Below are positions 1 to 8,079 of a stretch of 64,000 nt of DNA, one piece after another (positions within the stretch are counted from its first letter, which is position 1; each line of letters opens with the position of its first letter). The notes beneath the pieces were generated by a model. The model had not been told where the DNA came from, did no database searches, and saw only the letters and a list, made by a program, of their open reading frames with translations. The translations under genes and the position numbers were made by a program. Source of the stretch: Faecalibacterium prausnitzii. Lineage in GTDB: Bacteria; Bacillota; Clostridia; Oscillospirales; Ruminococcaceae. Location of the stretch: contig NZ_CP065377.1 in assembly GCF_019967995.1 (NCBI RefSeq), positions 186,001 through 250,000 of the forward strand, given 5' to 3'.

Positions 1-300
1 CATGATAAGGGCAGGCTCAAATTGTGCCATATTGTTGTGCTGGGTGATCATCTCGATGAGTTCATAACAGGCGATGAAGGTCAGGATGATGCCCGCAATG
101 GGCAGCACCACGTTCCGGGAGAGGGCTTCGATCATGGCGAACACTCTCGGCTCAAAGCTGGAAGGCTTGGTGCCCACCTGCTGGGCGATGTTGCCTACCT
201 GCGTGTTCACATCATCGAACAGCCCGCTGAGATTGGACATAATGCCTGCCGTCAGGATGCCTTTGATCCAGTCGGCAATGGCTTTAAGAACGGTTTCCAT
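1..300 (-). CDS. TrbL/VirB6-like conjugal transfer protein, N-terminal part
   Basis: Only the first 100 codons are present; the gene runs off the left edge. Translation from the ATG whose complement is at 298-300 begins METVLKAIADWIKGIL and continues with a hydrophobic segment (NVVLPIAGIILTFIACYEL). This is typical of the TrbL/VirB6-like polytopic membrane protein that follows Maff2 in Tn1549-type elements, a likely inner channel part of the type IV secretion machine. In the usual order it would follow Maff2 directly, but here an opposite-strand Fic gene separates the two. Family assignment rests on the start of the protein and its context. Confidence 0.7.
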   Translation of the reverse strand, partial: METVLKAIADWIKGILTAGIMSNLSGLFDDVNTQVGNIAQQVGTKPSSFEPRVFAMIEALSRNVVLPIAGIILTFIACYELIEMITQHNNMAQFEPALIM

Positions 301-503
301 TCAGTCACCGTCCTTAGCTGAAGTGGTTGATAAGGGTCTTGAGAAGATTCAGAAGAAAAATAATGTGGGTCAAAAACTGCATAAGACACCGCCTTTCGTT
401 GATGGGTGGATAAAAACACGGCTTGGAGCACGAACATTCGATAAAACTGCAAACTGCAGAGGGCTATCCGCTGTTACTCAAGCCGCTGTATGGAACAATG
501 ACC

Positions 504-558
504 TCATTTCATCTATCATTTTTTCAAAATTTTGATTGATGAATGATAGATGAAATGA
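504..558. promoter_or_regulatory. Perfect 17-bp dyad upstream of the Fic gene
   Basis: The 17-mer TCATTTCATCTATCATT at 504-520 is repeated as its exact reverse complement at 542-558, with a 21-nt AT-rich spacer. A direct repeat AAATGATATG occurs at 553-562 and 570-579 just before the ribosome site. The structure lies between the divergent TrbL-like and Fic starts, so it may be an operator for either or both. The winged-helix tail of the Fic protein makes autoregulation a reasonable guess, not shown. Confidence 0.55.
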
Positions 559-592
559 TATGATAAAAGAAATGATATGGGAGGTATACACC

Positions 593-1567
593 GTGCGAAA
601 CAAGAAACCGCCATTTGAAATCACAGAAGCAGCTCTTTCAGATGTTATGGAGATCAGCGAATTGGTAGGCAAAATTAGTTCCACCCAGAATCTTTCCACA
701 AGTCCGATTCTGCGCCGCCAGAATCGCATCCGAACGATTTATTCTTCTCTGGCTATCGAGCAGAACACGCTCTCTTTGGAGCAGGTGACGGCTGTTCTGT
801 CTGGAAAACGTGTGCTTGCCCCTCCAAAAGACATTGCAGAAGTAAAAAACGCCTACGAAATCTACGACCATCTCGCAGAGTTGAATCCATATTCGATGGA
901 TGACCTCCTGCTTGCACATCGGACGATGATGCAGGGTCTTGTCCGGGAGGCTGGCGAGTTTCGCTCCCGTCCTGTCGGCGTAGTAGACAACAAGGGTAAT
1001 GTCCTCCATTTCGGCACCCTGCCGCAGTACGTTCCCTCTTTGATGGAAGAACTGATTCAATGGACGGAAAGCAGTTCACTCCCTATCCTAATCAAAAGCT
1101 GTGTGTTTCACTATGAATTTGAGGTGATCCATCCATTCGCAGATGGAAATGGTCGCATCGGTCGGCTCTGGCACACGCTGTTGCTTTCTCAGTGGAATCC
1201 GCTGTTTGTATGGCTCCCGGTCGAATCCATCATCCATGACCATCAGCCAGAATATTATGCTGCAATCAATCAGTCTAACGCACAGGGAGAAGGAACTGTT
1301 TTTATCGAGTTCATGCTGGGAATCATCAAAGAGGCTTTGACCGAAGCAATCAACGAACAGCCTGTTGCACAGAGTAAGGAAGAAGTGCGTTGGATGAAGA
1401 TTGCAGCTTTTCTCCGCACGAACCATATTATCCAAAACGTCGATGTTCAGAATCTTCTCAATGTTTCTCCTGCCACTGCAAGTCGAGTCCTGAATACTTT
1501 GACAAAAGAAGGAAAGCTCGCCAAAGTGCGAAATGGCCGCTATTGGGCATATAAATTGGCAGATTGA
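593..1567 (+). CDS. Fic family protein (AMPylase-type) with C-terminal winged helix
   Basis: A 324-residue Fic domain protein. Fic enzymes usually transfer AMP or another nucleotide part to a target protein. The core motif HPFADGNGRIGR is at about residues 180-191 with the catalytic His and phosphate-binding residues intact. An inhibitory-helix-like motif SSLAIEQN is at 51-58, matching Fic proteins whose inhibitor helix is in cis. The last 60 residues (NLLNVSPATASRVLNTL) form a winged HTH. I chose GTG 593 because GGGAGG lies 6-7 nt ahead; the upstream in-frame ATG at 560 has no such site. It is cargo inserted against the direction of the transfer genes and is more AT-rich than the core chromosome. 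Target unknown. Confidence 0.88.
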   Translation: MRNKKPPFEITEAALSDVMEISELVGKISSTQNLSTSPILRRQNRIRTIYSSLAIEQNTLSLEQVTAVLSGKRVLAPPKDIAEVKNAYEIYDHLAELNPYSMDDLLLAHRTMMQGLVREAGEFRSRPVGVVDNKGNVLHFGTLPQYVPSLMEELIQWTESSSLPILIKSCVFHYEFEVIHPFADGNGRIGRLWHTLLLSQWNPLFVWLPVESIIHDHQPEYYAAINQSNAQGEGTVFIEFMLGIIKEALTEAINEQPVAQSKEEVRWMKIAAFLRTNHIIQNVDVQNLLNVSPATASRVLNTLTKEGKLAKVRNGRYWAYKLAD

Positions 1568-1573
1568 TTATGT

Positions 1574-1596
1574 ACAGGCGGGATAAACCCGCCTGT
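1574..1596. terminator. Stem-loop between convergent Fic and Maff2 genes
   Basis: ACAGGCGGG and CCCGCCTGT form a 9-bp perfect stem with a 5-nt loop between the two stop codons. There is no clear T-run on either side, so it is a possible shared terminator or mRNA end rather than a textbook one. Confidence 0.45.
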
Positions 1597-1601
1597 GGCA
1601 C

Positions 1602-1817
1602 TTAGCCGAACAGACCGCTCAGCAGGGGAATGAGGGTGATGCCCACCAGCGCAACGCCGCCGCCAGCCATGAGCTGCTTCATGCCCTGACTCTTGCTGCC
1701 GGGGTTGTCGTTGCCGTAACCTTCCAGCAGGTTGATGGCACCCCACACGCCGAGACCGGCACCCAGAGCGACAACCAGAGTCTGAAGAACTTCGATAGCA
1801 GAGTTAAAGAATTCCAT
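1602..1817 (-). CDS. Maff2 family mobile element protein (pilin-like)
   Basis: A 71-residue hydrophobic protein starting MEFFNSAIEVLQTL. It has two predicted membrane segments (LVVALGAGLGVWGAINLL and GVALVGITLIPLLSG) around a short Gly/Asn/Lys-rich loop. This is the size and pattern of Maff2 proteins found between VirD4 and TrbL-like genes in Tn1549-type elements; they resemble VirB2/TrbC pilins. The start at 1817 has AGGAGA about 8 nt upstream; a longer frame to 1889 has no such support. Likely a small membrane part of the conjugation channel or pilus. Confidence 0.85.
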   Translation of the reverse strand: MEFFNSAIEVLQTLVVALGAGLGVWGAINLLEGYGNDNPGSKSQGMKQLMAGGGVALVGITLIPLLSGLFG

Positions 1818-1932
1818 AGTCGTTTCTCCTTTATAAATGAAAGTTGTAGACCGTCCGTACACACCTGAAGCTGCATAATGAAGCCGCAAACTGCGGCGGG
1901 AGTGGGCTTGCTGGTGTACCTCTCTGGTCAGG

Positions 1933-1967
1933 ATAAAATAAAACCGCCTACCGGGTCAGGCAGACGG
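1933..1967 (-). terminator. Possible terminator after virD4
   Basis: On the minus strand a GC-rich imperfect stem (GCCTGACCCGGTAGGC core) overlaps the VirD4 stop codon and is followed by TTTTATTTTAT. It would separate virD4 from Maff2 transcription or attenuate it. Confidence 0.4.
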
Positions 1968-3722
1968 GAGCGAATCAGCGTCCACCACGATGAACTCATC
2001 ACCGGGGTGGATCTTTTCTTTTCGGTTCAGATATTTTTCAATATCGAAGGTGTTTTTGGGGTCGTAGTCCGAGGTCAGCTTGTAGTTGGGGTGCTGGGTC
2101 AGGTCGTACTTGTCCGAAAGAAACGGTCTGACACCCCGCAACTGCAAAATGCACTTGCCGCCGTCCAGAACCGCCAGCTCATCCCGGCTCATCAGTTCGT
2201 GACCGAGTTTCTGGAACGATGTGCCATAGCTGGGGCTGTTGCCACGGGTGTCCGAAGTGTTGAACGAATCAATGGTTTCTTTGCCCAGTGTTTCGGACAG
2301 TTCTTTCAGGGTTGTCGGCTCACTGCCGCCCAGAAAAATCTGACTGTCCATGTTGCCCACGATGGTATCCGCATTGTCCTTGTAGATGGCCTTCAACTGG
2401 CTTCGCGCCTGCAAAACAAGGCAGGCCGAAATCTCACGGCTGCGGATGGTAGCCACCAGCTTTTCCAGATTGGGAATCTGCCCGATGTTGGCACACTCGT
2501 CGATCAGGCACCGCACATGGATGGGCAGCTTGCCGCCGTACACATCGTCTGCCTTGTCGCACAGCAGATTGAAAAGCTGGGTGTAGACCATGCTGATGAG
2601 GAAGTTAAAGGTGGAATCCGTGTCCGACATGATGAGGAACAGCGCTGTTTTCTTATCGCCCAGCGTGTCCAGTTGCAGCTCATCGTACATGGTGAGGTCG
2701 CGCAATTCTTGGATGTCAAATGGGGCTAATCTGGCACCGCAGGAGATCAGGATAGATTTTGCGGTCTTTCCGGCAGCCAGCTTGTAAAGTTTATACTGCC
2801 GCCCGGCAAAGCTGTTGGGCTTCTTTTTTGCCAGTTCTTCAAACAGCAAGTCTACCGGATTCTGGTATTCCTCATCGTCCTCCAGCACCTGCATGGTGTT
2901 GAGCATTTCCAGCAGGGTGGCGAAATTTTGCTCCTCCACCGGGGCTTCATAGTGGAGATACGCAATCAGCGCAGTCAAAAGCAGCCTTTCGGATTTTTCC
3001 CAGAAAGGGTCGCCGCCGGACCCTTCGCCCTTGGTGTTGGTCATCAGGGTCGTGACCAGTTTCAAAATGTCCTTTTCGCTGTGGACATAGGCGAAGGGGT
3101 TGTAGTGCATACTCTTGGAAAAGTTAATGGTATTCAGGATTTTCAGCTTGTAGCCGTTCTTCAGCAGGGCGTTCCCGCACTCGACCACGATACTGCCTTT
3201 CGGATCGGTGACAACATAGGAGCTGTGGCACTGAAGCAGATTCGGCTTCAGCCAAAAGCGTGTTTTACCTGAACCGGAGCCGCCCACCACCAGCACGTTT
3301 TTGTTTCGGGCGTTCTTGGGGTCAGGCGGGCGGTTGGACATCATCAACCGTTCCGTTTTGGTCAGAATGATGTTGTCGGAAAATTTCGGAGCCATGAACG
3401 GCTCAATATCCTTCGGAGTGCCCCACCGGGCAGAGCCGTACTCCATGCCGTGGCGGTACTTTTTGGCGTTTTTGCCACGCAAATAGACTGCCAGCCGTAA
3501 CCCTGCGCCGCAGCACAAGCCCGCCAGAAAATCAAGCGGATGCAGGCTGGGCAGAGGATTTGCAAACGCCACCGGGATGGTCCCCATCATGGACATGATT
3601 TTCTCGCCCAGTTCCTTGCCCTCGGCAAGCCGCCATGCCTCGCCAAAGTTCGTTGCCACCAGTCCCAGCAGAAGATAGGGCAGATACAGCGCCAGCAGCT
3701 TTGTCAGCTTTTTCGTGGTCAC
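1956..3722 (-). CDS. VirD4/TraG-like type IV coupling protein
   Basis: A 588-residue coupling ATPase that links the DNA-relaxase complex to the type IV secretion channel. Two N-terminal membrane segments (residues about 8-24 and 60-80) anchor it. Walker A GGSGSGKT is at 147-154 and the Walker B region CLIDECANIG is near 405, followed by typical TraG/VirD4 C-terminal motifs. The start is a GTG that overlaps the stop of the upstream PcfB gene (GTGA, 3719-3722), with AGGAGCG in front, so the two are translationally coupled. PcfB is the usual partner of this protein in such elements. Confidence 0.93.
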   Translation of the reverse strand: MTTKKLTKLLALYLPYLLLGLVATNFGEAWRLAEGKELGEKIMSMMGTIPVAFANPLPSLHPLDFLAGLCCGAGLRLAVYLRGKNAKKYRHGMEYGSARWGTPKDIEPFMAPKFSDNIILTKTERLMMSNRPPDPKNARNKNVLVVGGSGSGKTRFWLKPNLLQCHSSYVVTDPKGSIVVECGNALLKNGYKLKILNTINFSKSMHYNPFAYVHSEKDILKLVTTLMTNTKGEGSGGDPFWEKSERLLLTALIAYLHYEAPVEEQNFATLLEMLNTMQVLEDDEEYQNPVDLLFEELAKKKPNSFAGRQYKLYKLAAGKTAKSILISCGARLAPFDIQELRDLTMYDELQLDTLGDKKTALFLIMSDTDSTFNFLISMVYTQLFNLLCDKADDVYGGKLPIHVRCLIDECANIGQIPNLEKLVATIRSREISACLVLQARSQLKAIYKDNADTIVGNMDSQIFLGGSEPTTLKELSETLGKETIDSFNTSDTRGNSPSYGTSFQKLGHELMSRDELAVLDGGKCILQLRGVRPFLSDKYDLTQHPNYKLTSDYDPKNTFDIEKYLNRKEKIHPGDEFIVVDADSLPSA

Positions 3723-4183
3723 AGTCCACGCTCCTGTTCCTTATGCCGGACTTTGCCGGGGAGTTCAGCCGCTGCCTGCACCAGTTCATGCAGTTTTGCC
3801 AGCACCGAGGGGCGTTTGTCTTTGTTCAGCAGAGATGCCGAATACTCCTTGAACGCCGAGTGGAAGGCTTCTGCGTCCGGGGCTTTGAAAAAGACCAGAT
3901 ACCGGGGCGGCACCTCGGAGGTGTCCTTGCGGATAGCATAGTCGATGCCGTACTTTTTGGCATAGCGTTCCAACCCACGGATGCCGGTCTTGCTGATCTC
4001 CACGCTGGAAACGCCCCTGTTTTGCCGCAGAAGGGTGCGGACGCTCTGCTTGCCTTGGGATGCCTTGGACTGGTACAGCCGATACGCCGCCTTTACCGCC
4101 CGGAGAACAGTCCGGGCAGACAATTTCGTGGTGGAGATCATCAGGTTGAAGGATTTCTGTTCGATTTCTTCCTGCACTGCCAT
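3719..4183 (-). CDS. PcfB family protein (DUF3801)
   Basis: A 154-residue soluble, basic protein of the PcfB/DUF3801 family (starts MAVQEEIEQKSFNLMIST, with GIRGLERYAKKYGIDYAI in the middle). In enterococcal pCF10, PcfB is an adaptor thought to help present the relaxase or DNA to the VirD4-like coupling protein. The gene lies directly before virD4 and overlaps it by 4 nt, which supports that partnership. The start is supported by GGGAGG 4-5 nt upstream. The full domain length is present and nothing looks broken. Confidence 0.88.
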   Translation of the reverse strand: MAVQEEIEQKSFNLMISTTKLSARTVLRAVKAAYRLYQSKASQGKQSVRTLLRQNRGVSSVEISKTGIRGLERYAKKYGIDYAIRKDTSEVPPRYLVFFKAPDAEAFHSAFKEYSASLLNKDKRPSVLAKLHELVQAAAELPGKVRHKEQERGL

Positions 4184-4207
4184 CGCCTCCCTTGCAGCAG
4201 GGTGATT

Positions 4208-4639
4208 TTAGCGGTCATGCTCTGCCGTGGGCTTGGTGCGGTTTTTTTCTGCCGGAGGTTCATCGGGCACCGGCAGCACCAGCAGACGGTTGCCCAGTTT
4301 CAGAAAGGCTTCCGGCTGATGGAAAAGCTGCTCGTATTTCTGCGCCAGTTCCGGGGTCAGGGATGCAAAATCCTCCTCGCCCAGACCCACCACCAGAAAA
4401 GTCCCGGCAACGGCATCGCACATCTGCCCGTCCTCGTCCCGCAGGGCACGGTTCAACGGCAGCCCCATGAGCTTGCCGTCATCGTTATAAACGATGGCAA
4501 CCGGATCTTCAAACGGGTAGCTTGCGCCGATAAAGCCGCCCACCGCCTGCTGCAAGGCTTTCAGGTCGTTATCGATTTCGACCTGCTGCGGATACTTCCC
4601 CGGTGCAATTTTCAGCACCGACAGGGTGTTTTCTTCCAT
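4208..4639 (-). CDS. DUF3846 domain protein
   Basis: A 143-residue protein of the DUF3846 type that recurs in Tn1549-like elements. It contains LKALQQAVGGFIGASYPF, IVYNDDGKLMGLPLNRAL and a DAVAGTFLVVG segment, the usual hallmarks of this family. The C-terminal tail is charged and probably disordered. Start ATG at 4639 is preceded by AAAGGAGG. It overlaps the small upstream gene by 71 nt. The function is not known; members are thought to be soluble accessory proteins of mobile elements. Confidence 0.8.
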   Translation of the reverse strand: MEENTLSVLKIAPGKYPQQVEIDNDLKALQQAVGGFIGASYPFEDPVAIVYNDDGKLMGLPLNRALRDEDGQMCDAVAGTFLVVGLGEEDFASLTPELAQKYEQLFHQPEAFLKLGNRLLVLPVPDEPPAEKNRTKPTAEHDR

Positions 4640-4763
4640 GCGAATCCTCCTTTCCGTTCAGACTGATTTCGCCGCTCCGTGCCGCCTGCATCAGAGCCGC
4701 TACGAAGAAGCCGAAAAAAGCACCTGCTTCAAAAAATGCGAAATCGATAAAAAAGTTCAGCAT
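4569..4763 (-). CDS. Small membrane protein, DUF3789-like
   Basis: A 64-residue protein with one N-terminal membrane helix (FFIDFAFFEAGAFFGFFVAALM) followed by a short polar tail. Small single-helix proteins of the DUF3789 type occur at this point in many Tn1549-like elements, usually 30-45 residues long; here the tail is longer because the frame runs into the next gene. A GAGGTG site 5-6 nt before the ATG at 4763 supports translation. No function is known. Confidence 0.6.
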   Translation of the reverse strand: MLNFFIDFAFFEAGAFFGFFVAALMQAARSGEISLNGKEDSHGRKHPVGAENCTGEVSAAGRNR

Positions 4764-4771
4764 GGCACACC

Positions 4772-5242
4772 TCAGTCAATACAGATGCAGGTCAGCTTGT
4801 CTCGGTCGATCATCAGGGTGACACTCTTGATCTCCAGATATTTCTGGATGGTGTACATATCGCCCATCGTCAGAGATGCGAAGTTGCCATCCTCATCGAA
4901 GCGGTGAAAAATGACCGGACCGACCAGATACCGCTGCCCCATCAGCTTGACAACCTGTTTAGGATTGTAACGGAAGCCCAGCGGCTCGTTCTCAGAGATG
5001 CCGATACCCTCATCTGCTTCATCGAAGCAAGCCAAAATGTGCGGCGCATCGTCAGGACGGATAACCGTCAGATCCAGAACCGGCGAGGTTGCGGCGAAAT
5101 AAGGCTCTGCACTGCCAAGCTCGTTCTTCATTGCCATGTGCATGATTGAGAAGAAGCCGGTCACGGCATCGTCGATGTGGTCGAGCTTCTTGCTCATGCT
5201 GTCGATGGTCTTTGCGGTCTTGAAATCAATCGTGTTGTTCAT
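4772..5242 (-). CDS. Conserved hypothetical protein of the element
   Basis: A 156-residue soluble, acidic protein that I cannot assign to a named family. It starts MNNTIDFKTAKTIDSMSKKLDHIDD, suggesting an N-terminal helical or coiled-coil part, followed by a mixed alpha/beta region (LDLTVIRPDDAPHILACFDE; GISENEPLGFRYNPKQVV). A GGAGG site 8 nt ahead supports the ATG at 5242. It is separated from parB by a terminator-like hairpin at 5268-5292 and is only 8 nt from the DUF3789-like gene, so it probably heads the small-DUF/pcfB/virD4 operon. Confidence 0.7.
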   Translation of the reverse strand: MNNTIDFKTAKTIDSMSKKLDHIDDAVTGFFSIMHMAMKNELGSAEPYFAATSPVLDLTVIRPDDAPHILACFDEADEGIGISENEPLGFRYNPKQVVKLMGQRYLVGPVIFHRFDEDGNFASLTMGDMYTIQKYLEIKSVTLMIDRDKLTCICID

Positions 5243-5267
5243 AGGCGTTTCCTCCGTTATTTTTGCA

Positions 5268-5292
5268 AAATAAAAAGACCCGAATCGGGTCT
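5268..5292 (-). terminator. Intrinsic terminator after parB
   Basis: Minus strand: AGACCCGATTCGGGTCT forms a tight hairpin followed by TTTTATTTT. It ends the parA-parB transcript just before the next element gene. Confidence 0.75.
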
Positions 5293-5309
5293 CTTAGTTC
5301 AGTCTGCGC

Positions 5310-6254
5310 TCAACGCGCTTCTTCCTGCTTCTTCTGTTTTGCCTGCTGTTTTTTCAGCTGCCACTGGTCGAGCAGCTTGATGATGATGCTTTCCATCTGC
5401 CGGGGCGTGTAACTGCGCGGAAAGTATTTCCGCAGGGTTTCGTTTTTGATGGTCACAGTGTCCAGTTCGCTTTTCTTTTCCTCATTCATAATGTCGTAGA
5501 CAGCATCATAACTGAACTCGCTTTGCTGCGCCAGCTTCTTTATCCGTATGGCTTGCGAAAGAGAGGGCGCATTCTGGGAAGCATCCATTGCTTCTAAAAA
5601 ATCTTGCTGCTGTTTTGCATCAAGATAAGACAATTCGACCGCAGGGTTAAAAGAGATTTTCTTTTCGTCCACCATGTCCAGTAGTTCAGGGACAAGATTG
5701 GTGAGCCGAATGAAACGCTGGACTTGTCTGCCGCTTTCATCAGTGGCTTTTCCGACTTCATCAGCGGCTTCCAACTTCCCGACAACTTGTCGGGAAGTTA
5801 AATCTGACCTAGCACCTTGATTTTTTATCGCATCCAGCTTCATCTTGTACGCAAATGCCCGCTCACTCGGTAGGATGTGTTCTCTCTGCAAATTGGAATC
5901 GACCATCAATATCGTGGCGGCATCATCCTTCATATTGCGCACAATGACTGGCACGGTGTCCAGATGGGCAAGCTCTGCGGCGTGTTTCCGGCGATGCCCG
6001 GAGATGATCTCGTAGCCACCCTCTGGTCTGGGGCGGGCGATCAGCGGAGCCAGCACCCCGTACTGTGCGATGCTCTCTACCGTCCGGGTCATGGCTTCAT
6101 CGTCCAACACCTTGAATGGGTGGTTGGTGAAGGGGTGCAGTTCGTCGATGGGAATTTGCTGTACCTGTTCCCGTTGCTCCTCCTGTCGGTTTTCCTCGGT
6201 GGAAAACAGGTCATCTAGCCCTTTCAGAGCTAAGTTTCCGCTGTCGATTGGCAT
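5310..6254 (-). CDS. parB: ParB/Spo0J family partition protein
   Basis: A 314-residue ParB-type protein. The N-terminal ParB/Srx domain shows IPIDELHPFTNHPFKV, QYGVLAPLIARP, ISGHRRKHAAEL and LMVDSNLQREHILPSERAFA, followed by a central HTH and a charged C-terminal dimerisation part. It would bind parS-like sites and, with ParA, keep the excised element in dividing cells. I chose ATG 6254 because AAAGGAGGTG lies 9 nt upstream; a longer frame to 6356 lacks support and would sit wholly inside parA. It overlaps the parA end by 44 nt, so the two are coupled. Confidence 0.92.
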   Translation of the reverse strand: MPIDSGNLALKGLDDLFSTEENRQEEQREQVQQIPIDELHPFTNHPFKVLDDEAMTRTVESIAQYGVLAPLIARPRPEGGYEIISGHRRKHAAELAHLDTVPVIVRNMKDDAATILMVDSNLQREHILPSERAFAYKMKLDAIKNQGARSDLTSRQVVGKLEAADEVGKATDESGRQVQRFIRLTNLVPELLDMVDEKKISFNPAVELSYLDAKQQQDFLEAMDASQNAPSLSQAIRIKKLAQQSEFSYDAVYDIMNEEKKSELDTVTIKNETLRKYFPRSYTPRQMESIIIKLLDQWQLKKQQAKQKKQEEAR

Positions 6255-7071
6255 CCGCCAGCACCTCCTTTGCAAGAGATTTGTAGGCTTCTGCCACCTT
6301 GCCTTTGGGGTCATAGGCAAAGATGCTTTTGCCTGCCGCACTGGTTTCTGCCGCACGGACGGAACGGGGAATGGTCTGCTCGAACACCTTCAGGTGTTTT
6401 CCGTATGCCTGCCGAATCAGGCTGCTGATCTGCTTTCCGTAGTTGGTGCGGCTGTCGGTCATGGTCAGTAGGATACCCTCAATTTTCAATTTCGGGTTGA
6501 TCTGCCGCCGGACCTTCTGCACCGTCTGCAAAAGCTGTTCCAGACCTTTTGCGGAAAGGTACTGCGCCTGCACGGGAATCAGGGCAGCGTCTGCCGCCGC
6601 CAGTGCGTTGATGGTGAGCATCCCCAGCGAGGGCATACAGTCCAGCAGGATATAATCGTACTCCCGCTTTGCCCCCTCCAACACCTGTTTCAGCATCTTT
6701 TCCCGGTTCATGCTGTTCACCAACGCCACTTCCAGCCCTGCCAGTTCGATGTTGGCTGGAATCAGGTCAACGCCCTCCGCATGGTGCAGGATGCCTTCAC
6801 CGGGCGGAATGGGCTGGTCGTTCATGGCTTTCTGCATCAGGGTGGAAAGGGTGGTGGGCAGTTCGTCCGGCTGCTGCCAGCCCATGCTGATGGTCAAGCT
6901 GCCCTGCGGGTCGGTGTCCACCAACAGGACTTTCTTGCCCTCCATTGCCAGCCCGATGCCCAGATTCTCACAGGTGGTGCTTTTCCCCACACCACCTTTT
7001 TGATTGGTGACTGCGATAATCGTAGCTTTCTTTGCGATAACATCACCCCGCCTTCGGTGAACCACGCGCAA
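6211..7071 (-). CDS. parA: ParA family partition ATPase
   Basis: A ParA/MinD-type ATPase of about 275-286 residues. The deviant Walker A KGGVGKST is in IIAVTNQKGGVGKSTTCENL, the A' motif in DYILLDCMPSLGMLTINAL and the B motif in LIPVQAQYLSAKGL. It works with ParB in segregation of the extrachromosomal form. The start is uncertain: the homologous sequence begins near IAKKATIIAV, but no ATG or GTG in frame has a ribosome site there. The available in-frame starts are TTG 7071 and GTG 7065. A strong AAGGCGGGGTG site precedes an ATG that is one base out of frame. Confidence 0.88.
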   Translation of the reverse strand: MRVVHRRRGDVIAKKATIIAVTNQKGGVGKSTTCENLGIGLAMEGKKVLLVDTDPQGSLTISMGWQQPDELPTTLSTLMQKAMNDQPIPPGEGILHHAEGVDLIPANIELAGLEVALVNSMNREKMLKQVLEGAKREYDYILLDCMPSLGMLTINALAAADAALIPVQAQYLSAKGLEQLLQTVQKVRRQINPKLKIEGILLTMTDSRTNYGKQISSLIRQAYGKHLKVFEQTIPRSVRAAETSAAGKSIFAYDPKGKVAEAYKSLAKEVLADANRQRKLSSERAR

Positions 7072-7442
7072 AGTCGTGGTTCGTCTTGTTCTGATAGTAG
7101 AGGTTCATGGTGGTGGGCGCATTGTAGAGCATCGCCAGCAGATACTGCTTCATGTTCCGCACCGGGGCGGTGTTTTCTGCCAGAGAATCTAGCACGAAAC
7201 GGATGTGGTCAGCATTCAGCTTTTTCAGCCGACTGCGTACCACCTCGGCAGGTTTGTCATCTCCGGCGATCCGCAACATCTTGCGTTTGGTAGAACAGGT
7301 GTCCACAAGCAAATCTACGATCTGGTAGATGGTTTTCTCCTCGTCCGGGCAGAGCCGGAGCAGAAGGTCTACCTCCAACGCCTGATAAAAATAATCTTCA
7401 AGCTGTTCCCGGATGCCCCCGGAATAGATAGGGTCCTGTCTG
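7043..7442 (-). pseudogene. C-terminal remnant of replication initiator RepA (DUF6017)
   Basis: About 130 codons match the DUF6017 end of the replication initiator found just before parA in these elements: EVVRSRLKKLNADHIRFVLD, RNMKQYLLAMLYNAPTT, YYQNKTNHD. The frame is open from DPIYSGGIREQLEDYF, right beside the stop of the upstream HTH gene, but no good start codon exists and the N-terminal DNA-binding domain is missing. The HTH gene at 7444-8079 takes its place. A short form starting at TTG 7378 could be made, but a functional initiator seems unlikely. Confidence 0.7.
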
Positions 7443-7443
7443 T

Positions 7444-8079
7444 TTAGTATGTAATGGTCATCGCGCCCTCGTGGCAGTCCTGTGCATAAGTGCGGAGCAG
7501 GTCAAGGTGCTTTGAGGATTTTCGGACGATTGCCGTTGCACGGTCGCCGGACATAAACTCAACAACCGCAAGCCGAGGAATCGTTAATGTGCCACGAATT
7601 TTGAATCCAACAAGAATCTTCTGATTGCACCATCGCTGGATGCTTTGTGCAGAGTAGCCCGTCAGTTCCGAAACTTCCGGGGTGGTCAGCAGATCATCAT
7701 ATCCAGCGGTGAGCTTCTCCCACATGGTATACAGCCCTGTCTTTTCCGGCTCTGTAAAATTGAAGCGGATGATCTCTGCGGCAGGCTTGTCCGGGTGCCG
7801 CTTGGAACAGCCGTTCTTTTCGATATAAAAGCCCGTTGGCACTTTATACTTTTCGGGATGATCTTCACGGTCGCACAAGTAGGTGATCACATCGTGGGTC
7901 GCAATATGGTATTTGCGTGTTTTCTTTCCTGTATTGATACACGGAACGAGACCGGAATCCAGAAGGTACTTTGCGTGTTGCTTGTTGATGCGGGCAACAC
8001 GGTAGAACTGGTCTTTCGTCATTCCGTTGGGGTATTCTTCGAGAATTTTATAGCACTCTAACAGTGTCCTCATGTTCAT
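7444..8079 (-). CDS. HTH DNA-binding protein near the element end
   Basis: A 211-residue protein with two excisionase/MerR-like DNA-binding parts: residues about 18-70 (MTKDQFYRVARINKQHAKYL ... YHIATHDVITYL) and about 130-175 (TTPEVSELTGYSAQSIQRWC ... TIPRLAVVEFM). It is the last gene before the att-like tRNA fragment, a place where small recombination directionality factors or regulators often lie. AAGGATGG precedes two close ATGs (8079 and 8073); either could be used. It abuts the repA remnant with only the stop codon between, so it may have been joined there by recombination. Role inferred from fold and place only. Confidence 0.72.
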   Translation of the reverse strand: MNMRTLLECYKILEEYPNGMTKDQFYRVARINKQHAKYLLDSGLVPCINTGKKTRKYHIATHDVITYLCDREDHPEKYKVPTGFYIEKNGCSKRHPDKPAAEIIRFNFTEPEKTGLYTMWEKLTAGYDDLLTTPEVSELTGYSAQSIQRWCNQKILVGFKIRGTLTIPRLAVVEFMSGDRATAIVRKSSKHLDLLRTYAQDCHEGAMTITY

